A DNA stretch of 64,000 bases from Grifola frondosa. Taxonomy: Eukaryota; Basidiomycota; Agaricomycetes; Polyporales; Grifolaceae. Positions 33,186 through 44,252 of the stretch are shown piece by piece (positions within the stretch are counted from its first letter, which is position 1; each line of letters begins with the position of its first letter). The stretch lies in NCBI GenBank assembly GCA_001683735.1, contig LUGG01000002.1:1178001-1242000 (forward strand). The letters run 5' to 3'. The position numbers and the translations under genes are program-made. The notes under the pieces are model-generated. The model did not search any database, was not told the DNA's origin, and worked only from the letters and a program-made list of their open reading frames with translations.

Positions 33186-36013
33186 TCACAACGAGAATCG
33201 TTCCTGAATGTCAAAACGCAGCCCATGAGCAAACAATGCGTCAATCCTCCAACAAAGGCTCACCCTTAGCAGAGCACCCTTTAATTGCAAAGCAGGGACG
33301 ACCAAGAGGAAAAGACCGACGACGATCGCCGCCTCTACGCCGAACACCTCCAGAGCCCCACTGCGCGTCGCCCACGGGACTTGGAAGAAGGCGACGCCGA
33401 ATCCGCCAACTATACGTGCAAAATTGAGCCACGCGGAAATCTCGCCCTAAGTACGCAGCATTAGGATCGGATAATAATGCACGAAACACGTTGTATGGTA
33501 AGTTACCTGTTTCGTCGGGAAGCAGTCGTTACAATACGCATCTATCCTACAGTGTTAGTAACAGATAAAACAATATTAGGAGAGATGTGGGACTAACAGA
33601 CTGCCACAGTATTGATCATAATCGCAACCGATGATATTCCCCATCCCATCACGAGAGCGCCAACACTGAGGTGTTTCTCGAAAGATGCGCCGAGGAGAAT
33701 GAACCCGCATATATAGAGCGGAATAGCGACATAGCACATCCTGAATGCGGAGTTAGAACTGTTGACGGATAGAAAGATAGGAGACGTACCAGAGCCGATT
33801 CTCTGCTACGAATACACCCTTATTCCTCCGGATAGAGATATTCATGATCCAGTCATTAAAGTACCGGCCGAGCAATTCACCGATCAAAGTTGCAACCTAT
33901 ATCGATTATCAACAGGAATTAAAGACAGTGCATTTGAATCAGAACAGGGAACATACGATCGGAGTGCCGTAGGCACCAGATATGGCGGATTGGGAGAAGC
34001 CATAGCCTGCAGGAGGAGGTGTGCCAAGGAAGACGACGTTTGTAGTCTGGGCGACACTACTCAATTTTGTAGTAGATAAGAAAAAAAGAATGCTCACGTT
34101 GATGCCAATACCGAAGCCGAAAAGCATGGCCTACATCGAAGACGTCAGCCCTTGCAATATCGTGAACTCATGCACCAACACACCTCAAAGAGAAGAATTC
34201 CCAGTAGGTGAGGACGCCAAACAACGTTCAGGGGCGCAAGGATAGACTCGCGCCAGCTTGCACGATATTTGGCCATCCGTAGTCCAGTCACTCCAATAAG
34301 CGTCTCAATTCGATAACGAAGGCGAGACGAAGGACGAGGGATCGGCCGTGGATTTGGGAGCTTGCGATCAAACATCCGCGTCGCGTCAAAGTGAGCAAAC
34401 CCGAAAGTAAATGTAACACCATGGGTACGGACGTCTCATCAGCGAAGAATATGATGAGGCACACCCACAATGGCACCATAGATTGACCCGATGCCGTAAG
34501 CCCATCGCCAGCTGCACCGTTCGTGATCAACAAGTAAAGATGTCAGAGAGATAGTTATGGATAATGCATTGGACGTACTTCGCACGGGCGACAAGAAACC
34601 CAAATACGAACGGCGATAAGAATGGCGAGACGACGAAACCCATTGTCCAAAGATTAAGCTATACGTCAAGTGGTTAGGGAATCATTCGTCAAAAAAGAGT
34701 TCGAGACATTGATAAAGGACGACTGGATTTACTTGCCTTCCTGGCCTGCATATGGAATGGGAATAGATCTGTCACAATATACAGGCCCTGTCACGGCAAT
34801 TATTATCGAAAATGGGATGACGCGTGCATTAGGGTATCGTACCGTCACTTGTGGGCACGTCCTAACAGTAATAAATACACCCAAATCATGGATGAGTACG
34901 AAATATTCATGGTCATGAAGCCGACGTACCCGAAAAAGGCTGTGAGACATCTCATGGCTGTGAGACGCAATTAGCGATGAGCCGATAGTAATTGCAAAAA
35001 AAAAAAAAAAAATACAAACCCGCGAACGTTTTGAGATTAGGTGCGAATGTGCAGCCAACGAGAAATCCGACAGCGAGAACCTGCAATTTCGGGAGTCATA
35101 AGCAAAGACCCTACAAGGCGATGACACTAGAATGCAGTAATCGGAAGTCCTTGCACGCTGCTTTGAAATACCCTTCGTGACCAGCACTGACCTGAGACCA
35201 GAAGAGTATAGGAAGACGGCCAAATCGTCGCATCAACATAACAGCGAAAAGTCCTCCCCATCCTATCAGTGCTTCAGTGCAAAAAACCAATTAACTTACA
35301 AACAAAATGCTCACCCAGAAGGAATATGCTCCAGCTAAATTCACGACGATCGGGGGTCAGGCATATTTCGGCACAAATATCGTCCGAATCAACTGAAAAC
35401 TACCCACTTTGAAGTAAGGTCATTGATAACACCCGTAGTAGTGTCGTACTGCACAGCAAGTGCGAATATATCGGCGATGCCTCAACGTGGCGGTGAAGTT
35501 CAATCATGTGCATTCGCAACCGCAGAATGTGAGGTATAGAACACACCTATAGCAGAATCGAAATCAGGCACGATGGCAGCTAAAGTAACGATGAACAGCT
35601 GGATGTTCTTCTGAAAGTCGGACCACTATATCAACGATAAGTAGAGAGCCTCGGCTCGGGTATGAATACAACGCTGAATGCTGACATTTTGTGGATCTTC
35701 GGGATCATCAGTCGGCTGGGGCCAAAGCACCTTTGTACCATCTCTCGACAATTTTAGCTTCTTAGCGACATCTTCACCAAATTCGATCTTTGCTTCCCTA
35801 TGATATTAAAGTCAAACAGACAGTAGACACATGACAGCGAGCTGCGACGGACTCTGGGTCAACGACAAGTCGCCCCGCGTTATGCTCGTGATAGGAAACG
35901 AGATCCAGCTCGCAGACGGACAGGACGGCGTCGCGCCCAATGATCTTCTCGGACGTCGAGTCAACCTCCTCTACGCCGTTCGCAACATCATTCTTCAAAT
36001 CAGTGGAAGACAT
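33186..36013 (-). CDS. MFS transporter (drug:H+ antiporter-like), copy A
   Basis: Twelve-helix major facilitator transporter, probably proton-coupled export of small molecules. The ATG at 36013 gives MSSTDLKNDVANGVEEVDST; the cytosolic N-tail contains SVCELDLVSYHEHNAGRLVV and the LWPQPTDDPEDPQN motif typical of DHA1-type MFS proteins before helix 1. Later exons: NIQLFIVTLAAIVPDFDSAI, MRCLTAFFGTCPQVT, GLYIVTDLFPFHMQARKAN, LWTMGFVVSPFLSPFVFGFL, WRWAYGIGSIYGAIV, MAKYRASWRESILAPLNVVW and GGFGVAFFQVPWATRSGALE. The stop is at 33186-33188, 24 codons beyond the corresponding point in copy B. One base seems extra or missing near 34470 (GAIV/VCLIIFFADETS), where copy B is in frame. An intron carries an 18-base poly(A) run at about 34996. 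Divergent from the HDAC pseudogene. Confidence 0.78.
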
Positions 36014-37138
36014 GGTTAAAGTCCTGTCGATGACAGTAGAAACCTTGAAGCAAGGAGTGGGGGAGAATAGGTATCTTTCGCAAGGGCTAATGTCATTTAG
36101 AGATTATATGGGATCTGGCCTGGCGCTTGCGAGACATTGTCGATGCCGTGACCGTGGGGCCAGTGAGTTTACCGATGGTCGCTCGCATACTTTGGAATCT
36201 AAAGGACCTCCGCATATCACATGGCTGAGTCTAAACCAATGAGACAGAGGGGTTGACCTGTGCGAATGTTTTGTTGGGGGCCCCGATCTGCGTGGCATCT
36301 GACACACTAAAACAAGCTGAGCATCAGGAAATACAGGCTGAACTTGATTGGCAGGTGATTCCATCGATTCTGTAGGTCTCAAGACATGAACATATGCGCC
36401 TTTCGAGACCAAGGGTAGATCGATGAACAGTTTCAATACTGCATGAATTGTTATGGTGAAGGGATTGTGGTAAGATCTGGAAACGTAGGAATACCCGTAC
36501 CTGCTCTATCATAGATCATCCTCGACCTTGAATTCGTTCAATTGAGAAGCATCGTTCCAGTGCACACAAGGACGACAATCGTGGTATGAAAGAAGTCGTG
36601 ACGAGGATTCTTAAATCAAACCATCGTGCATGGTAAGCTGCGTTGTCTGATAACGATGACTGACTGATTCGCAGTGGGCAAGCCTCGGCACTAAGAGTAA
36701 GGCTGAGTAAGGTAAGAACATAACATAAGGCTGAGTAAAGCAAGAGCATAGAGTAAGGCTAAGTAAGCATGAGAATAAACTAACAGACCAAGACTCACCT
36801 CAACATGGTTGCGGAACTCCCATACCACTCAATATATTCTGTCACATGTTGATACCGCCATCACAACGTGCGACCTAGATTTAACGACCAGGCACTCGCA
36901 AGAATGAATTTTTTGGGCATGTGCCGCAATATAGGAGAATGCTCTGCAGCTAGGTACAAATGTTGGCGAGGAGGACGACGAGGAGGGTTAAGCTTGAGCT
37001 TGGGCGTTCCGGATAGGATACTCTCGCCGCCCCGATCGATCAACGATCAATGTGCACGTGAGACGCTGCCGTTTTCAAGTTGACCACCAACCTTCATGAA
37101 GCTAAGCTTGAACTCTTACCGCAGGCATCAAGCTGAAA
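36014..37138. promoter_or_regulatory. Intergenic region between divergent MFS-A and HDAC-A
   Basis: This 1.1 kb region separates the two divergent starts and matches 42988-44252 in copy B over much of its length. Copy A has a local repeat at 36696-36779 that is reduced in B, while B has about 150 bp of extra sequence around 43790-43960. It should hold the promoters of both genes; no specific site is assigned. Confidence 0.4.
36696..36779. repeat. Short tandem repeat, about 3 units of 26-30 bp
   Basis: Three imperfect units built on AGTAAGGCTGAGTAAG...AAGARCATA follow one another in copy A. The matching place in copy B (about 43636-43665) holds only one degenerate unit, so the array expanded in A or contracted in B after the duplication. 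Confidence 0.6.
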
Positions 37139-38592
37139 ATGAGCCAAGGCAATCAACGACGTGTATGCTATGTGATATCGAATGAACTTGCTACGGTAAA
37201 TCTTTGAGCGGATATCTGAACTCCAAGTCCGTTGAACTTGCCAGATCTCATCTCTTCTTCCTTCAAACAATTGCAAGAACTGCTCTCCTCGTACACTCTT
37301 TGAATAAAACTTTATGTCTCTTATCTTTGCCATCACTCATTGATGGTGGCCAGATACGGCTAATTAGACCGTTCTTGGCTGATGACAAGATCCTCTCCGC
37401 ATATCATAGTCGTGATTACCTTCAAGCTGTCCTCGACTCCAGTAAGGCGTCCGACTCTATTGCTTGATGTCCGCGCTTGGGCGCATGATCTAGGATTGTC
37501 CTCGGTTTCCTGGTTTACCCAATACGTACGTCTGATTGCTGGAGCAACCCTTTCAGGTCATAAATTTTGAACAGCCTCTCTGGCTCATTAACGGCTAATC
37601 TCTTATGAATATCTAGCGGCACATACACTTCGCGATGATCAAGGCAATATATCGATTTGTTGGGATGGCGGAAGGTGTCACACCTCACTCTAACCTCTCT
37701 CATTATGGACTGAAACGTCTTCAGGCATCACGCTCAGAAAGCGCAGGCATCCGGATTTTGCTATGTCGCTGACTGCGTCCTCGCCATATTGGCATTGAAA
37801 CAGAGTCAAGAATCCCCCCACGATTCTCTCCACGCGGAGCCGCGAATAATGTACCTTGCCTTTGATCTGCACTTCTCCGACGGAGGATCACAAGCATTCT
37901 ATTCATCTGGAAGTACATCATCTACGCCGCAAGTTCTGACATTCTCGATTCATCAAACTGCACCAGACCCATCCGATCCATCATTTAATCCCTTCACACT
38001 GTCCATTCCACTAGCTCGTGGTGCCTCAAACGCCACGTTCGCACGGATATGGCCTGCTGTCGAACGCGTAAACCAGGCGTTCGATCGGGATTACATTGCC
38101 GTGCAGTGTGGCGCGGGTGGACTCACTGGCGATCCCTATGCAGTATGGAACTGGAGTCTTGGTGTCGCAGAAGGCAGTATAAGCGGGTGTATTGAGCAAA
38201 TTTGCTTGGTTCGGGTGAGTAATAAACTTTTTCAATGACAATTATGCATCTTGAGCTCTTCTATGTGATCAGGTGGTTATAATCCCCATAATGTTGCGCG
38301 AGCCTGGACATATTCAACATCAATAACAGTAAGTTATGGTGTTATATCTGCGATTTTTCGTGATAACGAAGCTATTCGCTAGATTGGTCGACCACTTTCT
38401 CTAGATGCCGATATTCCGGATCACTCTGCTTTCCCGGCGTATGAGCCATCCTTTATACTCGACGTGCCACAAGGAAATGCTCAGGATCATAATACGGACG
38501 AATATCCGACAGAAGTGACACGCAGGTTTTGCCTAATTTCCGAGAAAATCGAGGTGAAGATGTCTTGTAATTCAACTGAACTCCCGACATGA
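37139..38592 (+). pseudogene. Class I histone deacetylase pseudogene (HDAC copy A)
   Basis: This is the left copy of the HDAC gene at 44253-45846 and shows several independent lesions. It starts MSQGNQRRVCYVISNELAT at 37139. In exon 2 (from 37246) a two-base loss relative to B shifts the frame and brings a stop within about 15 codons. About 65 bp at the end of the exon near 37456, with the splice donor, are missing. A 39 bp segment (GFFPVSALSALSD in B) is gone near 37967. The zinc-ligand Asp of the GADGLAGDP motif is Gly here (QCGAGGLTGDP), and the DLDLH block reads AFDLH. These changes go beyond the one-base noise seen elsewhere in the window. At one point (six C at 37814-37819) A is in frame where B is not, which helps identify the B error. 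Confidence 0.82.
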
Positions 38593-38599
38593 ACGTTGC

Positions 38600-39790
38600 G
38601 ATTATTGGTTTCATTTTTTTGCTTCATCTGCAAGCCAAGGAGAGGTCAATGCATACGATGGCAAACGCTTCTCTGTCGATGGAGTCGTACGTGGGTTCCC
38701 TTCCGGTCGCGGCAGCTTGTACATTGCGCGGGTCGACTCAAAACTCACTGCGGGGTGTGAGATTGCGCCGGATGTGCACGAGGCCGTCCCGCGCAAGCTA
38801 GTGTTCATCCAGCACACGTACCTACGGCGCATGTTGGGGCTCAACAGCCACTGCCCCGTGGTCTGTCTCTTCAGAGAGACCGACCTCTATTCTCTTCGAT
38901 ATAACCGCATGATCCTGGCGCTGCGCTGCATGGCTTACCTTTTGACGCAGCGGCCGGCTTTGACCTGCCTCGCTCTTGCAAAGGCACGTTCTCTGGCGCA
39001 CTCCTCCTGGATTGGAGATCTCTACCATGGTCTTCAGGCTCTCGACGTCCCAGTCGCACTCGATTTCGCACAACTCCATTCTATCACCTACATTGAGCAG
39101 TGTCTGGCTGAAGTACACTCTTCCTTCTTGGTCTACATACGACGGGAGGTCACAGTGTCGCATCGCCTGGTGCTCTTGCAACAGCGCCAGGATTTTGTGC
39201 GAACAAGGGAACCCCTCGACAAGGTGGTGTCCTATGCGGGACTACCTCCATCTTCCAATTCGTGAGCATCGCCAAGCGCTCGCTCGCCTTTTCGCCGCGG
39301 ATCATCCCTTCGCTGTAGAGCTGCACTGGCGGCGAGGGACGGACAACGACATCCCTTGCCTGTGGCGAGTATGCCGCTCCTGCGACTGACGCGGGGCGGT
39401 TGAGACGAAGGCGCACGTCCTTATCGACTGTACCGAATCCCCGTCTACTCGCGCTCCGCGAGCCTTTCCTACTGTCGCCTGTCAGCACCCCCCCCCCCCC
39501 CCCCGTGCTGCGCCAACGCCACCCGTCCAGTCTGCCTGCGTACGCGTTTCTCCCATCGGTCTCTTATTTCCCTGTTCGCTCAGTGCGTGTATACTCAGGT
39601 CTGCACGGGGGTAACGGCTCCCCCGCCAATTGAATCCATTCTTGATGATTCTTTGTGTTTAATAATGGCAATGATAGGTGGTCCGAGGTAGTGTCTATGC
39701 TCGACCTCCCCGCCACTGATGTTTCATATCTAATCATCTGGTCATCCTGATGCAAACCCACGTTCCGATAGCCACGACCAGAATGGAGGG
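38600..39790 (+). mobile_element. Degenerate 5'-truncated LINE (non-LTR retrotransposon) 3' fragment
   Basis: The plus strand encodes the C-terminal end of a fungal LINE ORF2 (Tad1-like), downstream of the reverse transcriptase core: YDGKRFSVDGVVRGFPSGRG, SLYIARVDSKLTAGCEIAPD, HTYLRRMLGLNSHCPVVCLF, RETDLYSLRYNRMILALRCM, then DYLHLPIREHRQALARLFAA and a Cys-containing zinc-knuckle-like end (LWRVCRSC...AVETKAHVLIDC). The frame is broken at several places and the polymerase motif is absent, so it is dead. A run of 17 C lies at 39488-39504. The fragment sits exactly between the two copies of the segmental duplication. Borders are approximate; no target duplication was resolved. Confidence 0.72.
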
Positions 39791-40244
39791 CGCAGAACGA
39801 AATTTGACTATGTCATCTCGGTCAGACAGGCAGTTCAGGTGCTCCATAATGATGACATCATCGTATGCAAAGATGCTGCGGCGTTGAAGAAGGAAAGCGA
39901 AGAATGCGCCGCAGCCGTAGAAGAAAGGGTTAGAGAGAGTGGAGTAGGTGCTCACAAGGTCTTCACGGCGAAGAACTTCAAACCTGTTGCCGGAATCGCG
40001 ATGCTGCAGGCTTCTCGCGACTTTTTTAAGTTAAAGTTCTTCTCGACTTATGTAGGTTAGTCCATCGATGATTAACATTATGCGGATTCAATATACACAC
40101 TACACGTAAAGGACGAATCATGGAACCAGAACCACATCCACTAACAGTGCAAGACTCTGAATAGCTTCAAAACCAAACCTCACATCGAGAATTGTTCCTG
40201 GAGGTCCGTAACGTGGATTATAAGCATGAAAACATGTCAATCCT

Positions 40245-42987
40245 TCAATGAGGGCTTACCCTTAGCAGAGCACCTTTTAATTGCAAAGCAGGGACGACCA
40301 AGACGAATAGACCGACGACGATCGCCGCCTCCACGCCGAACACCTCCAGAGCGCCACTGCGTGTCGCCCAAGGGACTTGAAAGAAGCTGACGCCGAATCC
40401 GCCGAGTGTACGCGCGAGATTTAACAACGCGGAAATCTCGCCCTAATTACCCAGCATCAGAAATAATGGAAGAAACACTATGGATAGTAACTTACCTGCT
40501 TCGTTGGGAAGCAATCGTTACAATACGCATCTGTACTAGTGTTAGTAACAGATAATACAAGAACAGGACAGACGTGCGACTAACAGACTGCCACAGTATT
40601 GATCATAATCGCAACCTGTGCGATTCCCCATCCCATCACCAGAGCGCCAACACTGAGGTGTTTCTCGAAAGATGCACCGAGGAGAACGAACCCGCATGTA
40701 TAGAGCGGAATAGCGACATAGCACATCCTAAATTCAAGGTTAGAACTGTTGACGAGTAGAAAGATAGGAGACGCACCAGAGCCGATTCTCTGCCACGAAT
40801 ACGCCCTTATTCCTCCGGATAGAGATGTTCATGAGCCAGTCATTGAAGTACCGGCCGAGCAATTCACCGAGAAAAACTGCAACCTGTATCAATTATCAAA
40901 TAGGAATTACAGACGCGCATTTGAATAGAACAAGGAACATACGATGGGAGTGCCGTAGGCGCCAGCTATGGCGAATGGGGAGAAGTCGTAGCCCAGAGGA
41001 GGAGGTGTGCCGAGGAAGACAACGTTGGTAGTCTAGGTAACTCGACTTAGTTTGTATTAGATAAGAGAAATGGAAGTGCTAACGTTGACACCAATACCGA
41101 AGCCGAAAAGCATGGCCTATATCAAAGACGTCAGTCCCTACATTACGGTGAACTCATGCACCAACACACTTCAAACGTAAGAATCCCCAGCAAGTGAGGA
41201 CGCCACACGAGATTCAGGGGCGCGAGGATAGACTCGCGCCAGCTTGCACGATATTTGGCCATCCGTAGTCCAGTCACTCCAATAATGTTTCAATTCGGTA
41301 ACGAAGGCGAGACGAAGGAAGGGGGATCGGCCGTGGATTTGGGAGCTTGCGATCAAACATCCTGTGTCGAATCAAAGTGAGCAAACCTGAAAGTAAATGC
41401 AATGCCAAGAGTACGGACGTCTCATCAGCGAAGAATGTAATGAGGCACACCACGACCACACTATAAATTGACGCGATGCCGTAAGTCCACCGCCAGCTGC
41501 ACCGTTCGGTCAGAGAAAATCGTTGTGGATATGCGTTCAACGTACTCCGCACGGGCGACAAGGAACCCAAATACGAACGGCGATAAGAACGGCGAGATGA
41601 TGAAGCCCATTGTCCAGAGATTAAGCTATATATCACGTGGTTAGTAAATCGTTCGTCAAAAAAAGTTCCAAACAGTAATCAAGGACGGCCACATTTACTT
41701 GCCTTCCTTGCCTGCATATGGAATGGGAATAGGTCTGTTACAACATACAGGCCCTGTCGTGGCGATTATTATCAAAAAAAAAGAAGGAAGACGCGTGCAA
41801 TTAGGATATCGTACCGTCACTTGTGGGCACGTCCTAATGGTAATCAATAGATCCAATTCATGGATGAGTACGAAATATTCGTGGACATGAAGCCGACGTA
41901 CCCGAAAAAGCTTGACAGGCATCTCATGGCTGTGAGGCGCAGTTAGCGATCAAAATGTCGATGAAATGATAGTAAGTGCAAAAAAAAAAAAAAAAATACA
42001 AACCTGTGAATGTGTTGAGATTCGGCGCGAAAGTGCAGCCAACGAGAAATCCGACAGTGAGGACCTAAAGTTTCAGGAATCATAAGCAAAGGTCCCACAA
42101 GGCAATGGCACTAGGATACAGCGATCGGATGTCCTTGCACGCTATTTGAGATAGCCTACCTGAGACCAGAAGAGGATAGGAAGACGACCAAATCGTCGCA
42201 TTAACATAACAGCCAAAAGTCCTCCCCATCCTATCTCAATGCATCAGTGCAAAAAGCCAGCAGCTTACAAAAAAAACTCACCCAAAAGGAATATGCTCCA
42301 GCTAAATTCACGACGATCGGAGTCAGTTCATATTTCGGCACAAATCTCGTCCGAATCAACTGAACACTACACTCATACTCACTTTGTAGTAAGGTTATTG
42401 ATAACACCCGTAGTGGTGTCGTACTGCGCAGCAAGTGCGAATACGTCGGGAATACCTTAACGTGGTGATTAAGTTCACTCGTGTGCACTCGCGACCGCAG
42501 AATGTGAGGTATAGAACACACCTATAGCAGAATCGAAATCTGGCACGATGGCAGCTAAAGTAACGATGAACAGCTGGATGTTCTTTCGAAAGTCGGACCA
42601 CTGTATCAACGGTAAGAGAGAGCATACGCTTGAGCATGGATACAACACTGAATGCTGACATTTTGTGGATCTTCGGGATCATCCGAAGGTTGAGGCCACA
42701 GCACCTTTGTGCCATCTCTCGATAACTTGAGCTTCTTGGCGACATCTTCACCAAATTCGATCTTTGCTTCCCTGCAATCTTGAAGTTAAACAGACAGCAG
42801 ACACGTGACAGCGACCTGCGACGTACTCTGGGTCAACGACAAGTCGCCCTGCGTTATGCTCGTGATAGGAAACGAGATCCAGCTCGCAGACGGACAGGAC
42901 GGCGTCGCGCCCAATGATCTTCTCGGACGTCGAGTCAACCTCCTCTACGCTGTTCGTAATCACATTCTTCAAATCAGTGGAAGACAT
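40245..42987 (-). CDS. MFS transporter (drug:H+ antiporter-like), copy B
   Basis: Paralogue of the transporter at 33186-36013 with matching exon structure. It starts MSSTDLKNVITNSVEEVDST at 42987, keeps the SVCELDLVSYHEHNAGRLVV tail, and reads in frame through WRWTYGIASIYSVVVVCLIT and FFADETS, where copy A is broken. The C-terminal exon is LARTLGGFGVSFFQVPWATR to GALLRVSPH with stop at 40245-40247, 24 codons shorter than A. Of the two, this looks the better candidate for a working transporter. The intronic poly(A) run (about 41980) is shared with A and so predates the duplication. Confidence 0.8.
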
Positions 42988-44252
42988 GCTTGAAGTCTTG
43001 TCAATGGCAGTAGAAGCCTCGAAGCAAGGAGTGGGGGAGAACAGATATCTTCCACCAGACCTCACGTCGTTTAGAGATTATATGAGTTTTGCCGCGCCGC
43101 TTGAGAGACATTGTCGATGCCGTGACCGCATTCGCCAGTGAATTTGCCGATAGTCGCTGTACTTCTTTCCTCCACGTATCACATGACTGAGCCTGAACCA
43201 ATGGGAACGAGGTTGACCTAGCGAGTGTCCCGCGGGCCCGATCTGCGTGGCATCTGACGCACTGAAACGAGCTGAACATCAGGAAATAACAGTCTGAGCT
43301 TGATTGGCAGGGGATTCTATCGATTCTATAGGTCTCAAGACATCATCATATACGCCTTTCGAGACCGGGGTAGATCATCGAACAGTTCCAATACTGCATG
43401 GATTGTGTGGTAAGGTCCGGAAATATATGGGACACCCTTACCTGTTTTATCATAAATCATCCGTGACCTTGAATCCGTTCAATTGGGAAGCATCATAAGG
43501 ACAAGGGCGATGATCGCGGCGCGAAAGAAGTCATCACCAGGACTCTTAGATCAAAGCATCGCGCATGGCAAGCTGCTCTTCTGATCACGATGCCTACTGA
43601 TTCGCATTGCGCGGGTGTCGGCACTGATCACTATGTAAGAGTAAGGTAAGAGCATAATAATAAACCAAGAGACCAAAAGATATAGACTCACCTCGAACCC
43701 TCTTGCGCGAAAATCGTAACCATGTTAGAAAATGGTTGCGGAACTCCCATACCACGGCCTCCCGATAATTCAACGCATCACTCAACACGGCCGCGTAAGC
43801 ACTGAAGAGAGCAGTGGATGTATAAACTTCTGTATAACTCCATGTATAAGTGACCCGTCAACTGATCCAAAATATCCATACGAAGTCCGTATATGATTCA
43901 TCAGAATTTGAGGGTCCGTAGGCGTTGCAGTTGCATTCACATGTCGATCATGCTGCCAGTACAATTTGAATGAACGACCCTTCGTTGTAGATTTAACGAC
44001 CAAAAGCAGGCATTTGCAAGATTTATCATTCTTTTGGCATGTATCGCAAGGTAGGGGAACGCTCTGCAGCCAGCATGTACAAAGAGTGATAAATATTGGA
44101 GGAGGAGCAGGGGAGCGTCAAGTCTGGGCGTGTGGACCCCGATCGATCAACGATCAAAGTGCACGGACGCTGTTTGACTGATTTAAAGTTAACCTCCGTG
44201 AGGCTTTGAAGCTCGAGCTTGCACTCTTACTGCCACAGGCATCAAGCTGAAC
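42988..44252. promoter_or_regulatory. Intergenic region between divergent MFS-B and HDAC-B
   Basis: This 1.27 kb region between divergent starts corresponds to 36014-37138 in copy A plus extra sequence around 43790-43960. It should contain both promoters. No gene is seen. Confidence 0.4.

Larger units (their letters stand above)
32530..38600. repeat. Tandem segmental duplication, left copy (A): MFS transporter + HDAC pair
   Basis: This block is repeated at 39790-45862 in the same orientation with the same gene order: a conserved short frame, an MFS transporter on minus, an intergenic region, then an HDAC gene on plus. Long stretches are visibly near-identical, for example the exon around 35837-35975 against 42811-42950 and the MFS 3' exon at 33280-33430 against 40280-40430. 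The offset grows from about 7.0 kb to about 7.25 kb left to right because copy B has extra sequence, mostly between the two start codons. Matching ends at about 38600 (A) and 45862 (B), just after the HDAC stop; the left border near 32530/39790 is approximate. Confidence 0.88.

Noticed and set aside
34996..35014. Poly(A) run taken as a retroposon tail
   Set aside because: The same run is present at the same intron position in copy B (about 41980), with no target duplication or retroposed sequence beside it.
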